From Taxawa tesnikishii (nom. ined.) (taxonomy: Eukaryota > Ascomycota > Dothideomycetes > Dothideales): a stretch of 64,000 nucleotides of DNA. The stretch lies in the NCBI GenBank assembly GCA_030247885.1, contig JAPDRO010000013.1, positions 186,001-250,000 on the forward strand. The letters are read 5' to 3'. Shown here piece by piece: positions 1 to 10,748 of the stretch (position 1 is its first letter; each line of letters opens with the position of its first letter). The translations under genes and the position numbers were made by a program. Under the pieces are notes generated by a model. That model saw only the letters and a list, made by a program, of their open reading frames with translations. It did no database searches and was not told the origin of the DNA.

Positions 1-110
1 TACCTTAGGGATTGCGTCTATCGTGCTCCGTGAAACAGAACATTGGCCACAAGAGCATCTGGGCTCCATCGATGCAACTCTAGCTCAAAGCGGACCGATC
101 AGCCGTCGAG

Positions 111-1220
111 ATGTCTCTCACACTGCGTGCAGCAGCGTGCCACGCCTCGCCCATCTTCCTGTCAAGCAGAGACACCACACAGAAATGCATCTCGCTCATC
201 CAAAGAGCAGCAAGCAACGGAGCAAACCTCGTCGTATTCCCCGAAGCCTTCATCCCCGCCTTCCCGATCTGGAGCTCTCTCCGCCCACCGACCGAGAACC
301 ACGATCTCTTCGCGCGCATGGCGCGGGAATCAATCTGCGCCGACGGCGAAGAGATCCGCGCCATCCGCGCCGCCGCAAAGCAGACGGGCACGGTCGTCAG
401 CGTGGGCATCTCGGAGCGCGTGCGGTACAGCAGCGCGACCCTGTTCAACAGCAACCTGCTGATCGATGCGTCCGGCACGGTCGTAGTGCACCACCGGAAG
501 CTGATGCCGACGTTCTTCGAGAAGCTGACCTGGAGCCCCGGCGACGGTCACGGTCTGCGCGTCGCCGAAACGCCCGTGGGCAAGATCGGCAATCTCATCT
601 GCGGAGAGAACACGAATCCGCTTGCTAGATATGCGCTCATGGCCCAGGGCGAGCAGGTGCATATATCGAGCTGGCCTGCAATATGGCCGACGAGGGTACC
701 GAAGACGCAAGTCGCCGGCGCTGGTGGGGAAAGTGTCACAGAGGCGCAGGGTGGTTCTTCTGTTTCGAAAGGGGCGAACTATGATAACGTATCGGCCAAC
801 AGAACCAGAGCTGCGGCGCACTGTTTCGAGGCAAAGTGCTTCGGCATCATGTGTGCGGGACACCTCGACGCATCCGCTATCGACGCGGTAGTTTCCGGAT
901 CGACGCATCCGAAAGCACTCAAGGACGCGCTCGAGAAGTCACCACGAGGAGCCACTATGTTCTTGGATCCAACTGGAGCTTTGCTACCTGGGTTCACAGT
1001 CGACGCGACGCCGGAACGTAAGCAGACGACGAAGGATCTTCTACAGACCGAGGAAGACATCCTCTATGTTGATATGAATTTGGAAGATTGCGTGGAGGGC
1101 AAGCAATATCACGACGTTGTCGGAGGCTATCAGAGGTTCGATGTCTTCGATCTCAAGATCAACAGGACCCGAAGAGAACCTGCAACGTTCATCGATGATG
1201 CTCCAGATGTTTGGCATTGA
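111..1220 (+). CDS. Nitrilase (arylacetonitrilase-like)
   Basis: Intronless 369-residue member of the nitrilase branch of the carbon-nitrogen hydrolases, which convert a nitrile to a carboxylic acid and ammonia, normally in the cytosol. The Glu-Lys-Cys triad is visible: Glu45 in FPEAFIP, Lys130 in HHRKLMPTFFEK and Cys164 in LICGENTNPLARY. The residue after the catalytic Cys is Gly, as in the arylacetonitrilase-like group, where fungal cyanide hydratases have Trp; substrate is therefore an inference. The ATG chosen gives the complete first strand (TLRAAACHASPIF). Its stop lies 111 bases from the stop of the convergent FMN hydroxyacid oxidase, which suggests, but does not prove, a shared pathway from hydroxynitrile to hydroxyacid to oxidised acid. 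Length is normal and no break is seen. Confidence 0.9.
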   Translation: MSLTLRAAACHASPIFLSSRDTTQKCISLIQRAASNGANLVVFPEAFIPAFPIWSSLRPPTENHDLFARMARESICADGEEIRAIRAAAKQTGTVVSVGISERVRYSSATLFNSNLLIDASGTVVVHHRKLMPTFFEKLTWSPGDGHGLRVAETPVGKIGNLICGENTNPLARYALMAQGEQVHISSWPAIWPTRVPKTQVAGAGGESVTEAQGGSSVSKGANYDNVSANRTRAAAHCFEAKCFGIMCAGHLDASAIDAVVSGSTHPKALKDALEKSPRGATMFLDPTGALLPGFTVDATPERKQTTKDLLQTEEDILYVDMNLEDCVEGKQYHDVVGGYQRFDVFDLKINRTRREPATFIDDAPDVWH

Positions 1221-1331
1221 ACAGTTGTGGATACGAGTTTATCATGTCATTATGAGGTATCTTCGTTACGGTTCACCCGCCAGTGTCAATATGATATGGC
1301 TACAGATGACCCGGCGAGATCTGGACTTCAA

Positions 1332-2723
1332 CTAGTTGGAGGAGTTCCTGTCGCCAGGATAGTGGACCCGCCGTATCATGCCCTTGTCGCAGTCGCGGAT
1401 AGTGGCAATGCCCGAGAGTCCCATACTTTGGTCAAGATCCTGCATCAAGTCAGTTCGCAGTCTCCGCTGTTTTGCAAACTCCAAGTACTCACAGCAAGAA
1501 TGCCCTGCAGAGCTTGTTTCGCTCCTGCTTTGCCAGCGATTCCCAAACCGTAGACCCAAGGTCTGCCGATCAGCACACCCTTTGCACCAAGGCACAAAGC
1601 CTTGATGACGTCCACGCCCGTCCTGACACCGCTGTCGAAGAGAACCTCGAGCTTGCCATTGGCAGCTTCGACACACTCCGGCAGCATCTCGAGACTGCCA
1701 ATCGCGCCGTCGAGCTGGCGTCCACCGTGGTTGGAGCAGATGATGCCATCCACGCCCGCTTCAACGGCTTTCTTGACATCCTCAGGGTGCTGAATTCCCT
1801 TCAGCACAATCGGTCCGTCCCAGTTCTTCTTCAGCAATTCGATCTGATCCCACGTGTGCGCCGCACCGGAGAAGACGTCCGACTGCCACTCAATGGCAGC
1901 ATTCAGAATGTCTTCCTCGACCTCCTTTCCGTGCTTCTCCTTGAACTTGCGACGGAATACTGGATCGGAGAAGCCGGTCGCGTCACCGATGCCCTTCATG
2001 AACGGCACGTAAGCAGAGTCGAGGTCCCACGGCCTCCAGCTCAGCGCCCAAGTGTCCAGCGTCACGACCAGCACGCGATAACCCGATTTCTTGGCGCGCT
2101 GCAGCAGACTGACGGTGATTTCGTCGTCCTGTGGCCAGTAAAGCTGGTACCAGCGGTGTCCGTCCTTGCCGTTCGCTTCGGCAACTTCCTCAATCGTGGA
2201 TGAGGAGGCGGTGGAGAGGATGTAAGGGCATCCGAGTTCGGTGGCTATCTGTGCGCATCCGGTTTCCTTGTCTTCGTGGAAGATAGACTGCACACCAATG
2301 GGCGCCATGAGCAGTGGGCTGGGGTAGGTGACGCCGAGGATTGTGGTGCGAAGGTCACGGTGGGTGGTTGGACGGAGCATACGAGGGATCATCTGGAAGG
2401 GAAACGTCAGTTGATAGTCCTCAATGCCTTTTTCCCTTCCAACCGGAATCGCATCCCCCAGCACGACATACCTTCCACGTCCTAAAAGCCAGCCGGTTGG
2501 CATCCATTGTCGCTCTCTCTCCCGCTCCTCCGCCGACGTAGTTGTAGGCCTTCCTGTTCATGGCCGCCCTAGCCTGGTCTTCCAGCTTGTTCGGGTCCGT
2601 CGTCACCGTAGGAAGGACATTCTCGAACATGCCCCGCCTATAGATCTCATTCTGGAAGGCGCCATACTTCTTGGGCTCTGTATCGTGGTGATGCGGGTGC
2701 TGGGTATCCTGTGCTGCGCTCAT
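1332..2723 (-). CDS. FMN-dependent alpha-hydroxyacid oxidase, lactate 2-monooxygenase-like
   Basis: Three exons (2723-2472, 2392-1493, 1439-1332) give 419 residues; introns of 79 and 53 bases have GTATGT and GTGAGT donors, and a CTGAC branch site lies before each CAG acceptor. The protein is an FMN alpha-hydroxyacid dehydrogenase: YNYVGGGAGE near residue 70, the flavin-binding strand LLMAPIG, STASSSTIEE, and the active-site motif SNHGGRQLDG, with the catalytic His near residue 306, followed by DSGVRTGVDV and GRPWVYG. The long insertion between TLDTWALSWRPWDLD and the His motif is typical of lactate 2-monooxygenases rather than glycolate oxidases or cytochrome b2. It should oxidise a short L-2-hydroxyacid; which one is not shown. 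An unspliced reading would lose the true C terminus, which lies in exon 3. It converges on the nitrilase and sits in the same orientation as the cupin and the Zn2Cys6 factor upstream. Confidence 0.88.
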
Positions 2724-3139
2724 GTCGGCGGTGGTAGATTTGAGGGATTGGGCTAGGTTGGGGCGGAGTCAATTGGAGCAGCGCTTGTGGGGAAGTCTTG
2801 GTACAAGTCCAAACCGGACCGGCAGAGGAGAGTCTTGATCGTGTCATCCTTCCGATTCATTTTGCAAGCCTGTAAATTCATGGAAGAGTCGGCATCTCTC
2901 CGTCGTCTACATGACGTTGTGTTGCAGAGCCGCATCAGATCCGATCAATGCCGCGGCTCCACACGGCGGGGTATGGTGGGGTATATACAATGTTTACATG
3001 GTCTGTTTAGACGATCAACGCGATGTTATAGAATGTGTATGTCTTTATTCAAAGAAGTCCATGCCAACTTAGCTAACAGCGGACATAGTGTAACTCGAGC
3101 CCATCTGTGAGAAGTCCGCAAACGACATCCCTCCCTCAT

Positions 3140-3607
3140 CTATGCAGAACCCTCCTTCCTCGCGCCGGTGTAGAAAGCCAGCCCATAATCATCCGTCGTG
3201 AAGGTAATTTTGGCTCCCTTAGGGAAGTAAAACACGTCTCCTGGTGTAGCCTTGACCTTTTTCCCGTCTCATCAGAGATGTAGAAGTGGCCTTCAAGAAT
3301 GATCTTCATCTCATAGTAGGTATACTCGTACACCAACGGCGTGCCTATATCGTTCATCAGCCCGTCTTTTCTGTCCCACTCGTTACACTGTCATCGCCGC
3401 AAGCAAGGGACAAGAGACATGGATCCAAGATTAGGGCGGATGATCCACCCTTCTCCAATCGGTATAGCCCGCAGCTGATAGGGCTTTTGTCATCGTTCTT
3501 CTCGCTGCTCGAGATATCACCGAGATATGCGTTCTCGTTTGCGATGAGAGGGGCTTGAACTCCTTTTAAGCTTGCTGGTAGTACGAAATCGCGCCCGGAG
3601 ACGCCAT
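3140..3607 (-). pseudogene. Cupin-domain protein (EutQ-like), frame broken
   Basis: The fragments read as a small fungal cupin of the ethanolamine-utilisation EutQ-like type: FVLPASLKGVQAPLIANE, then SPISCGLYRLEKG, an intron (3448-3345, weak donor GTGGAT, ending GATATAG), then TPLVYEYTYYEMKIILEGHF and ISDETG, and finally [15 protein letters not shown] and [15 protein letters not shown] before the stop. Two joins fail. Between ISDETGK and KVKAT the run of five A (plus-strand T at 3258-3262) would need six, and the start at 3607 (MASPG) is out of frame with DFVLPASL. The second Y of TYYEM is Asp in relatives I recall. Either this is a recent pseudogene or the assembly lacks bases; other genes in the window show the same type of loss. 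Function would be metal-dependent small-molecule binding, substrate unknown. Confidence 0.6.
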
Positions 3608-4707
3608 GGCGGAGTATTTATCGTCGGAGAAGAGCAATGTACGGATTAGGTGGAGGAGAACGCTGAGGATGGAGGCCGTTGTGAGCTTTTGTGTCGTTTG
3701 GAAGTATGGAGTTGGAGAAGGTTGTGCAGAAGCTGGATGTGGCAGGTGATAGAGAAATCTAGAAATACAATACGTGGAAGAACACCAAGGTGAGGAACTC
3801 ACCTATGTATCTTTTCTCTCGTCTTCACTAGCTCGAAACTCGATCAGGGCACACTGATCGAACACGAAACGGCGCTGTAGAAGGATGGAAATAGATACCC
3901 CAGAACATAAAAGACAATTCAGATGGTCTTTACCTGCATGAAAGCTTACCGACGGCCATATTATACACTCACGCGTCCATCTTCTTACTAAAGTTGGTGA
4001 ACAAAGATGGCCATGCTCAGATCCACGTGGTGTCAGCAGTCAAGAACGGAGGGCATATCCTGATGCAGATGTGAACTGTGGATCCGTCTGATCTCGTCCG
4101 CTGGAAGCCGCGTCTCGGACTGCTCGCCAAGCGGCTGGAGAAGCGCACAGGACGCATGTGTTGGGGTATGGAGCCCAGGTTACCGAATTAGGAATGCAAT
4201 TCCCGTCTAGACGATCACTACGCACGTGATGTTTAGCCTTCCTGCAACTAGATAACTACTCGCACTTCCGTGCGACTGCATGCTCTGCATGTGCCGAACT
4301 TCGAGTTACGGTAACCGCATCGCGAGTGGCACGTTTGTGTGACTTCAGAAGAGCACTTGTATAGGAAGTATCTGACCAGAGATTATGAAAGGCTTAACTC
4401 ATAAAGCAACCTATATACGAAGCGACGTCCAACCAGCCCCTGATCCTGTCATCTCAATTTCATCCAAAGTGATCAGTCTGACTCCTACCAACGCCATGCG
4501 CATTCGCTCGAAAAAGACCAAAAGGACCAGACCTTCGCAACAAGATGACCAGAGCCCTGCCATTGCGATCTCCGGAAGAATGCATATCGACAGCACCCGT
4601 CGGTCATCAGAACCTCTCAGAAGTCTCAACTGTGGTCGCATACTACCGCCCGCCGTGTCTGCCGCAACGATTTTGGCCGCAGTGCGATATTCCCAGCTGC
4701 AACACAC
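3608..4707. other. Intergenic, no gene seen
   Basis: About 1.1 kb between the cupin start and the end of the Zn2Cys6 gene. Open frames of up to about 108 codons occur on both strands near 4385-4711, but they mirror each other, match no family I know and overlap the last exon of the factor. I see no tRNA, repeat or transposon here. Confidence 0.5.
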
Positions 4708-7556
4708 CTAGCCAAGCAGCACTACGCAAAGTCAGCATCTGTCCAGAAACGCAGAACTCACAGCGGTTACCTTCCCAGCCCCAATCCTGCATGACGCTAA
4801 GCCAATGCAGCTCTCCTCTGACGGTATGCGCCAGATCAGCCTGTCCTCCCCTTCTCTCGAGCCTCTTCTCTTTCGGAACCCGCTCGTGTCGGTCATTCTC
4901 CTCTGCAACCTGTCCGGACCAAAGCCATCAAGCCATCCCGCACCGCCTTCGTCGACAGAGGAGCAAGCCCGCTTCAAAGACATGATGCCAGAAATCTGCA
5001 GTTCCGCCGTGGAGACGAGCGCACGTGTGTTGATGGGACGGGAGTCGTATTCGTCCTTGCGTCGCCAGACCTCCTCGGTAACCTCCATACACTTGTCCAG
5101 AGGTCCAATGCGCATGCGCAGCGCCATGGCGTTCCAGCGGTCGCGAACCCATTGTCTGTCTTCTGCGGTCGTCGCCTCGCAGCCCGCCGCCATCAACGGG
5201 TAGATGTGTACGATGACGCATCGGCTCGCGAGCGGAACGGTGGCGAGGTATACGAGTACTTTCTTCGCCATTTCCTTGGAAGATAGCGACGGGATCTCCG
5301 GCACAGCCTGGTGCAGGTATAGCAGGGTGGCCCATCGGTACGCCTCTGCGGTCTGCAACGTGTGCTGGACGCTGCTGGTTGGATCTTCTGGCGGCTCGAT
5401 GAAGGCAGGCGGGTCCCACGTCTCGAGCAGCAGCTTCAACTCCATGGCTTGGCTAATGACTGGAGGAGAATTCGACGATGCGCGGCGGACGCGTCTGACA
5501 AGGTTTGCCGCCCTCCCGATAAGCGGAAACAGCGTGCTTGCACAGCCCATCAATGGATCTAGCTGTGCATCAATCGGCATGCCAAAGTCAATACCGAAGC
5601 CCGCATCAGTCTCTGAGCCAGTGGAATACAGACAATATAGCTGATCGTAGTCCTCCGAGTCATCTGAATCGGTGGACGTCAAGCGAGCAATGACGTCCAT
5701 GTAGACCCAAGCGTTGCACAAGAACTTGAGGCGAGCGAGTTCGAGTCCACTCTTCGCCTGCCGACGGTGCTGTTCCAAGGCGATGTTGATCATCGTCTTC
5801 GCTCCCTTGATGTGGACATTGCCGCTGGAGGTATGCTGATCCCATACCTCTGCGAAGGCCAAAGCAAGGGTGGTGGCGATAGCCGTATCCAAGTTCATAC
5901 TGTTCTCGTGGACTCCCTCGCCTAGGTTGCGGATGCTCGCGTCTTTGTGCTCATGGCCCGTCAGCCGCAATGAAGGAACATCCCGGGAGGAATGAAAGGC
6001 AGTCATGGAAGAGATGGCGTGGTAGAGAGCCGGTGACTGCTGCGTCAAGGGCCAGATGAGTGACCGCCAGGGGTTCTCGCTAGGCCCATCTTTGACCGAC
6101 AGTATACCGCAAGTCAAGCGGTCGAAACGAAGTGTAAGCATTTCTGGGCTGTCCTGTGGAAAGGATGGCTGCTCGTAGAGATATGTAAATGGCCCCCGGA
6201 CCAGACTGTTCGAGGGTTCTTCAGGAGAGCTAGACGAGTCGGAAGAATGAGGGGAAGTAAACTTCAGTGTCCATGTTTCACAGTCAACAGCTGAGATGGG
6301 CATCGTTGGCCTAATAACCTCCTCTATGTCCTCAGCATCATGCATGTCTAGCTGGCCGCCAAGATCGTGGAATGGCGGGAATGACACAAACGGATCAGAC
6401 AGCAGTTCACTGTCTCCCGCGTCTAGCAGCCCTGGAGCAAGGACAGACTCTCCTGCTTCTGAGGTACTAGGCGGCATGGTGCACATGATAGCCTCAAGTG
6501 CGGAAAGTGTAGGTGAGCCCATACTTGTCGGCAACAGGATGTTGTCATCCAGGACATGGTGATCTGGTAACTCCCTTGCTTGGTTTTCGCCAACAGAGCA
6601 GTCTTGCGAGCTGTCGGTCAATTCAGGAGAGGGCAAGTTTGCATCAGCAAGCGCTGTGCCGACGTCCTGATCGTCTGACGTGATGGGTGTCTGCAGAGCA
6701 GAAACAGCAGACTGCTGAGGACGCATTTCCAATGGACCACGCGAACCAGAAGTGTCGAAAGTGGGCTTGTCATTATCCTCTGAAGCGGTCCGCTCGTTCG
6801 GTGAGGGCAATCGAGAGCTGTTCTGCACTCGTGGAGGCTGGGTTTCCTGAGAAGGAGCTGTTGGTTCAGTCAGCATCTTACTTTTCTCATGACATCGTAG
6901 AGAAGGCATGGCCTGTCCGATGTCCGTTTCACTTGATGCTGTCTGGTAGCAGGCGATGCCGTTGGGTTTGTGGTAACACACAGCGCGAAACAATATGCAT
7001 GCACTGCTTACACTCGCATTATAGCGCCAGTTTCTGATGCCATCTTACCTTTCTTGTGTTTGACGAAGTTGACTTTCAACACGTTGGTCTCCTCAAATGG
7101 CCTCCACTTGAAATCCTTCTTGTATCCACCACATTCTACGCTCCTCCTCTTGCACTGTAGACAACCGGGCTTCGTCTCGTCGCATTTCAGTCGTTTGGCC
7201 TTACAGGTGACGCAGCCTGCGAAGTGATATTCTCAGTATGGATGTTTTCTTGACGAAGATGCCATGTCGAGGCGGCTTGCTCAAGTAGCATGCCTCTCTC
7301 TGTGCCGGTCACGGCGATGATCGGGCGCGCATATCATACCGTTGCGGCTCTTTGACTGCTTGGGCTTGGTGATTGCGCCATCGTCAGTAGTTTTGTTTCC
7401 CGTCGCCGTCGTCGTCTTCGTCTTCTTCTTGGAAGATGATGTCTCTGCTGACCGCTTGCGCTCATGCTTGGGCTGCTGCGGTTTGGGCTGACTGGGCGGG
7501 GCGGGCGATGCTCTCAGGAATACGGAGGGAGATGGGATGGTTATGGTTTCTGCCAT
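4708..7556 (-). CDS. Zn2Cys6 fungal transcription factor
   Basis: Four exons: 7556-7340, 7216-7049, 6857-4771 and a 14-base last exon 4721-4708, for about 828 residues. Exon 2 carries the zinc cluster CVTCKAKRLKCDETKPGCLQ and continues CKRRSVEC, spacing C-x2-C-x6-C-x6-C-x2-C-x6-C, followed by GGYKKDFKWRPFEE, a tail shared by a common Pezizomycotina regulator family with a Fungal_trans_2-type (DUF3468) C-terminal domain. The middle is acidic and Ser/Pro-rich; a Lys/Ser/Thr-rich segment precedes the fingers. The C terminus LHWLSVMQDWGWE then VLLG is reached only if one G is added to a run of four (plus strand C at 4848-4851); read as given, the frame drifts and stops at 4732 instead. The 49-base last intron has CTGAC before its TAG acceptor. 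It should bind CGG-type half sites in the nucleus; target genes are unknown, but its neighbours are a nitrilase, a hydroxyacid oxidase and a cupin. Confidence 0.88.
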
Positions 7557-8472
7557 CTAAGGCATAGAGTTCAAGGGCATGTGCGCAATCGCACTGACAG
7601 ATCTCGCAGTAATCAGATGAGGCCGAGAAGGTGCAAAGGAGAAGGCTGCGAGCGACACCGCGACATGGTGTCCTCGGCCTGCAACGCTTGTCTTCTGTCT
7701 GCAACGGGCGCCAGTCGTGCTACTAGTACAGTACAATGTGGGGAAAATAGATACGCCCACGGCCGGAGATTATCCTCTGTTTTCGCGGTTCCCTTGATAA
7801 GCCAGCCACCATCTCTCCGAGTATGGCTCTGGAGTCTTCTGCAGACTCAAGCGATACCCTTCCACATGCACTTGTGGCTGATTTGTTAGTTGATTTTCTC
7901 TTTTCACTCGCAGTCTTTGCAGAGCGCCTGTGGAGGGCTTCGGCACCCAGATACCAGGCGGACCGCGAAAACTGACCCTTGGATTGCTTATCTCCCGCAC
8001 ACTGCAAAAACACGCACCAAAAGTAGATCAAAGCACAGTCATTGTGGGGTAACTCTCGCCGATAGACCCTATTGGTGCGCGAGTCTCCACTTAGCGGGGA
8101 CTGCTAGCCGAAGAAGGCCCTCTAAGCCAACAGTAGCCGACGATCTTCCCTGGCACATTTGCTGTGTTGCAAAATGCTCGACTTCACACAGTCACTACCA
8201 CGGCGAACACGCACATCTTAAGAGCCATACAAAGACACATAGTATCCGTACCTTTAACTAAAGAGGGTCGCTAAGCCGGCAGACGCTGGCAATGTTTCTT
8301 CGGACATGTTCTGTATGCCTGATGTGAGATCATGCACAAAATCCGACACTGTGCGGACCTCGCAATCGAACGGGCTCGCTACATCAGAGAGACCGTGCTG
8401 TCCGACTCCCTGCCTTCTCCGAACCAGATCCTTCTTGCAACGATGCATGCGACTGCCCCATCTAACCTGCTC
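7557..8472. other. Intergenic, upstream of the Zn2Cys6 gene
   Basis: About 0.9 kb that should hold the promoter of the Zn2Cys6 gene and the 3' end of the DUF7918 gene. Open frames here are short, lie on both strands and resemble nothing I know. No repeat or RNA gene is seen. Confidence 0.45.
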
Positions 8473-9500
8473 TCAATCAGAGTCGATCTCGGTGACTTCC
8501 TTCTCTAGTTTCACGGCTGGAGTGGCAGAGCGACTCTTACGGAAGTCGCCGTTCTCATCAAGCTCGAGTTGCGTTGATCCGATTGTAGCGCGAGTCTTCT
8601 TTCTAGCACGTGGTGTGTCATCCTGCGGCTCGCGCTTGGTCCCCTTCAGCCGATCGAGCTCTTCCTTCGAGACCGGTCAGCGATGAAGCTTTTATAACGG
8701 CTTGGACGCCACATACCTTCTGCTTGCGGAGCAGCTCAAGCATCTCTTCTCTGCTGAGGGTTTCTGGGTCACGTTCCTCGAGTGGGATAGGAGATGGCGT
8801 TCTTGGGATGATCATGAGACTCTTCAGAGCGGCTTCAGATCTGTATTTGAAGGTGAAGGTGGTCGGTTGCTCGATCTTCTTGGTCCTGACCCAGTTGTGC
8901 CTTTGGGACTTCTCCGCTTCGCCGAACTTCACGACGTGTGAGAGTGTCCGTCCTTTGAGGGCCTTTTCAGAGAGGACCTCAATCGCCTTCTCTATCGACT
9001 TTCCAGGTTCATCCGCACCCCTATAAACGCCATGCTCTACGGAGATCTTGATAACGCCGAGTTCCGTTATGTTTCGAAGGCTCTCCGTCGCATGACCGGA
9101 AGCAGCTGCGAGTTCCTTCAGTAGCCGACTGCTAGTGAAAGAAAAATTCATTACCAAACTCGAGTGCGGCAAATGTATAAGGTTGTATCTCATTAACTCC
9201 GGTAGGCTTGCCCATCCGAGTCGTATGAAAGTCTCCGCTTTCTGTTTTGTGCTTCCCGAAGCCAGGACCGCCCGTCTTGATACCGTCGATAGTGATCCTG
9301 AACGCAAGACAATCACCGCGATACTCAAACCCCTTTGGTATCTTGATGCGTATGCCGAAGCGTTGGTCCGAAACGGCCTCGATATACCGTGTCACGGTGC
9401 GTGACTCGGCGTCGATTTCCGGATCTTCGTATTCCTTGAGGTCATTGCCGTTGACAGTCACAGCAACCTCGACACCAGGCAGGGCGTCTGAGATGGCCAT
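8473..9500 (-). CDS. DUF7918 family protein
   Basis: Three exons (9500-9155, 9105-8717, 8664-8473), 308 residues. The N-terminal text PGVEVAVTVNGNDLKEYEDP, then TVTRYIEAVSDQRFGIRIKI and FEYRGDCLAFRITIDG, is the start of the fungal DUF7918 fold, found in many ascomycete proteins of unknown function. Intron 1 is 49 bases (GTAATG to CTCGCAG); if it is ignored the frame runs into a stop within a few codons. Intron 2 is 52 bases with a GTATGT donor and CTGAC branch. The C-terminal part is charged: LSREEMLELLRKQKEELDRL looks like a short coiled coil and is followed by an Arg/Lys-rich stretch and an acidic end (VTEIDSD), which suggests a nuclear or nucleic-acid role but only weakly. A degraded copy of its start lies about 0.8 kb upstream, and an 8-bp minisatellite lies in its leader. 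Confidence 0.75.
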
Positions 9501-9616
9501 GTTGAACGAGTTGAGAAGAGACGGATAGATGCAGTACGAGAAGTAATTGTAGGACAGAAAATAGTTTTTGAAAAGAGAGGCTGAGAGGTCGAGAAGGTAG
9601 TGGAGTGAATTCTGTG

Positions 9617-9712
9617 AGTGAAGCAGTGAAGCAGTGAAGCAGTGAAGCAGTGAAGCAGTGAAGCAGTGAAGCAGTGAAGCAGTGAAGCAGTGAGGCAGTG
9701 AGGCAGTGGAGC
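9617..9712. repeat. Minisatellite, 8-bp unit, 12 copies
   Basis: Twelve tandem copies of AGTGAAGC fill 96 bases. The first nine are perfect; the last three carry A-to-G changes (AGTGAGGC twice, AGTGGAGC once). The array starts 117 bases upstream of the DUF7918 ATG on the opposite sense, so it lies in that gene's leader or promoter. An 8-bp unit shifts frame at every copy, so the long Leu/His/Phe-rich open frames across it are not genes. Confidence 0.95.
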
Positions 9713-10748
9713 TTCCGTGGGCAACAAAGCATCAACGAGGTGAAACGCCCACGAACAGGTCGGCCTTATGCGGAGTGGGCCATGGCAGGTACGTTGAGAA
9801 GGCGATTAGACGCAGGTGAGAACAAGCTACTAGAAAGAGGTTGACGAGGAAGAGCAGTAAAGCTTGAACGGCAGAGGATAAGCTGCGAAGCTGCGAGACA
9901 AGCGAAGCTTCGATCGAGGTGAAGCAGTGTTGTGAACGGAAGGAGCGCTCCATGGGCTCCAAACGAACACGGTGCGAAGCCCAAAAGAGCTAGGGTAGGC
10001 GACTGCACGCGGGACGACACGCAAACTAGCCGGTTCGGGAAGGACTTGGCAGAGAATTCTATAGAGTCCATGAAGTAGATGGAGTGACGTAGCCCTGTTT
10101 GTTCCAATACACAAAGACAGAATGGTACTCATAGGCTATAAAGTAGATGGAGCGGCACCCCCATTTTGCTCCATTCCATGCATCGACAACTCTAAAGTGA
10201 AGCAACAGCGAGGTGAGGCTCCCAAAGACGAGACGAGACTATTGGCCATGACGGTGACCTCAACTCCATGCAAAGTGTCAGACATGGCCGTATTGCATTA
10301 TGTTGGAAAGACAAGAAGAGTGAATCATGAGAGGAGAGTTTCGCCAAACCACGCCAATATAAGCGGTGAGACGTAACGTGACGAGGTATTTCTATCACAC
10401 CAAAACCAACGCTAGGTCATAGCTCTTAGTGTATCCCAAAGTGCGAATCGGCCTTTGGATGCACTGCGTGTGTTGGAGGCGATGTATGGGAACACGATTT
10501 GACAGTAAGAATATGTAATTTGCATATCCTGTCTTCTGGGAGGAAAAAACAAGCGCACCATCCCAACGCCACCCCGTCATGCAAACATGCAGTGCGTGCC
10601 CGACCCATCTATATGAGAACGCCCTCCCACAGCCCGATTTTTCATCCCTTTGCACTTGGCTTCATGATGCTCACAAATGCAGCAAAACACACAACAACGC
10701 AATCCACCCAAGCGGAACATCCAGAACCTCCGCCTCCTACGCCATACT
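9713..10748. other. Intergenic with a DUF7918 relic
   Basis: About 1 kb between the minisatellite and the eEF3 stop. Apart from the relic described separately it holds a short direct repeat: AAGTAGATGGAG occurs near 10073 and again near 10141. The several open frames of 70-110 codons match no family known to me. Confidence 0.5.
10136..10285 (-). pseudogene. Relic of a second DUF7918 N terminus
   Basis: A 49-codon frame begins MSDTLHGVEVTVMANS, which parallels the intact neighbour's SDALPGVEVAVTVNG, including the position of the ATG upstream of the SD. The likeness ends after about 15 residues and the frame soon stops. I read it as the remnant of a local duplication of the DUF7918 start. Short length makes this tentative. 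Confidence 0.4.

Noticed and set aside
9442-9735. Two minus-strand open frames rich in Leu, His, Cys and Phe across the minisatellite
   Set aside because: They are translations of the 8-bp tandem repeat in different phases. No family text is present outside the repeat.
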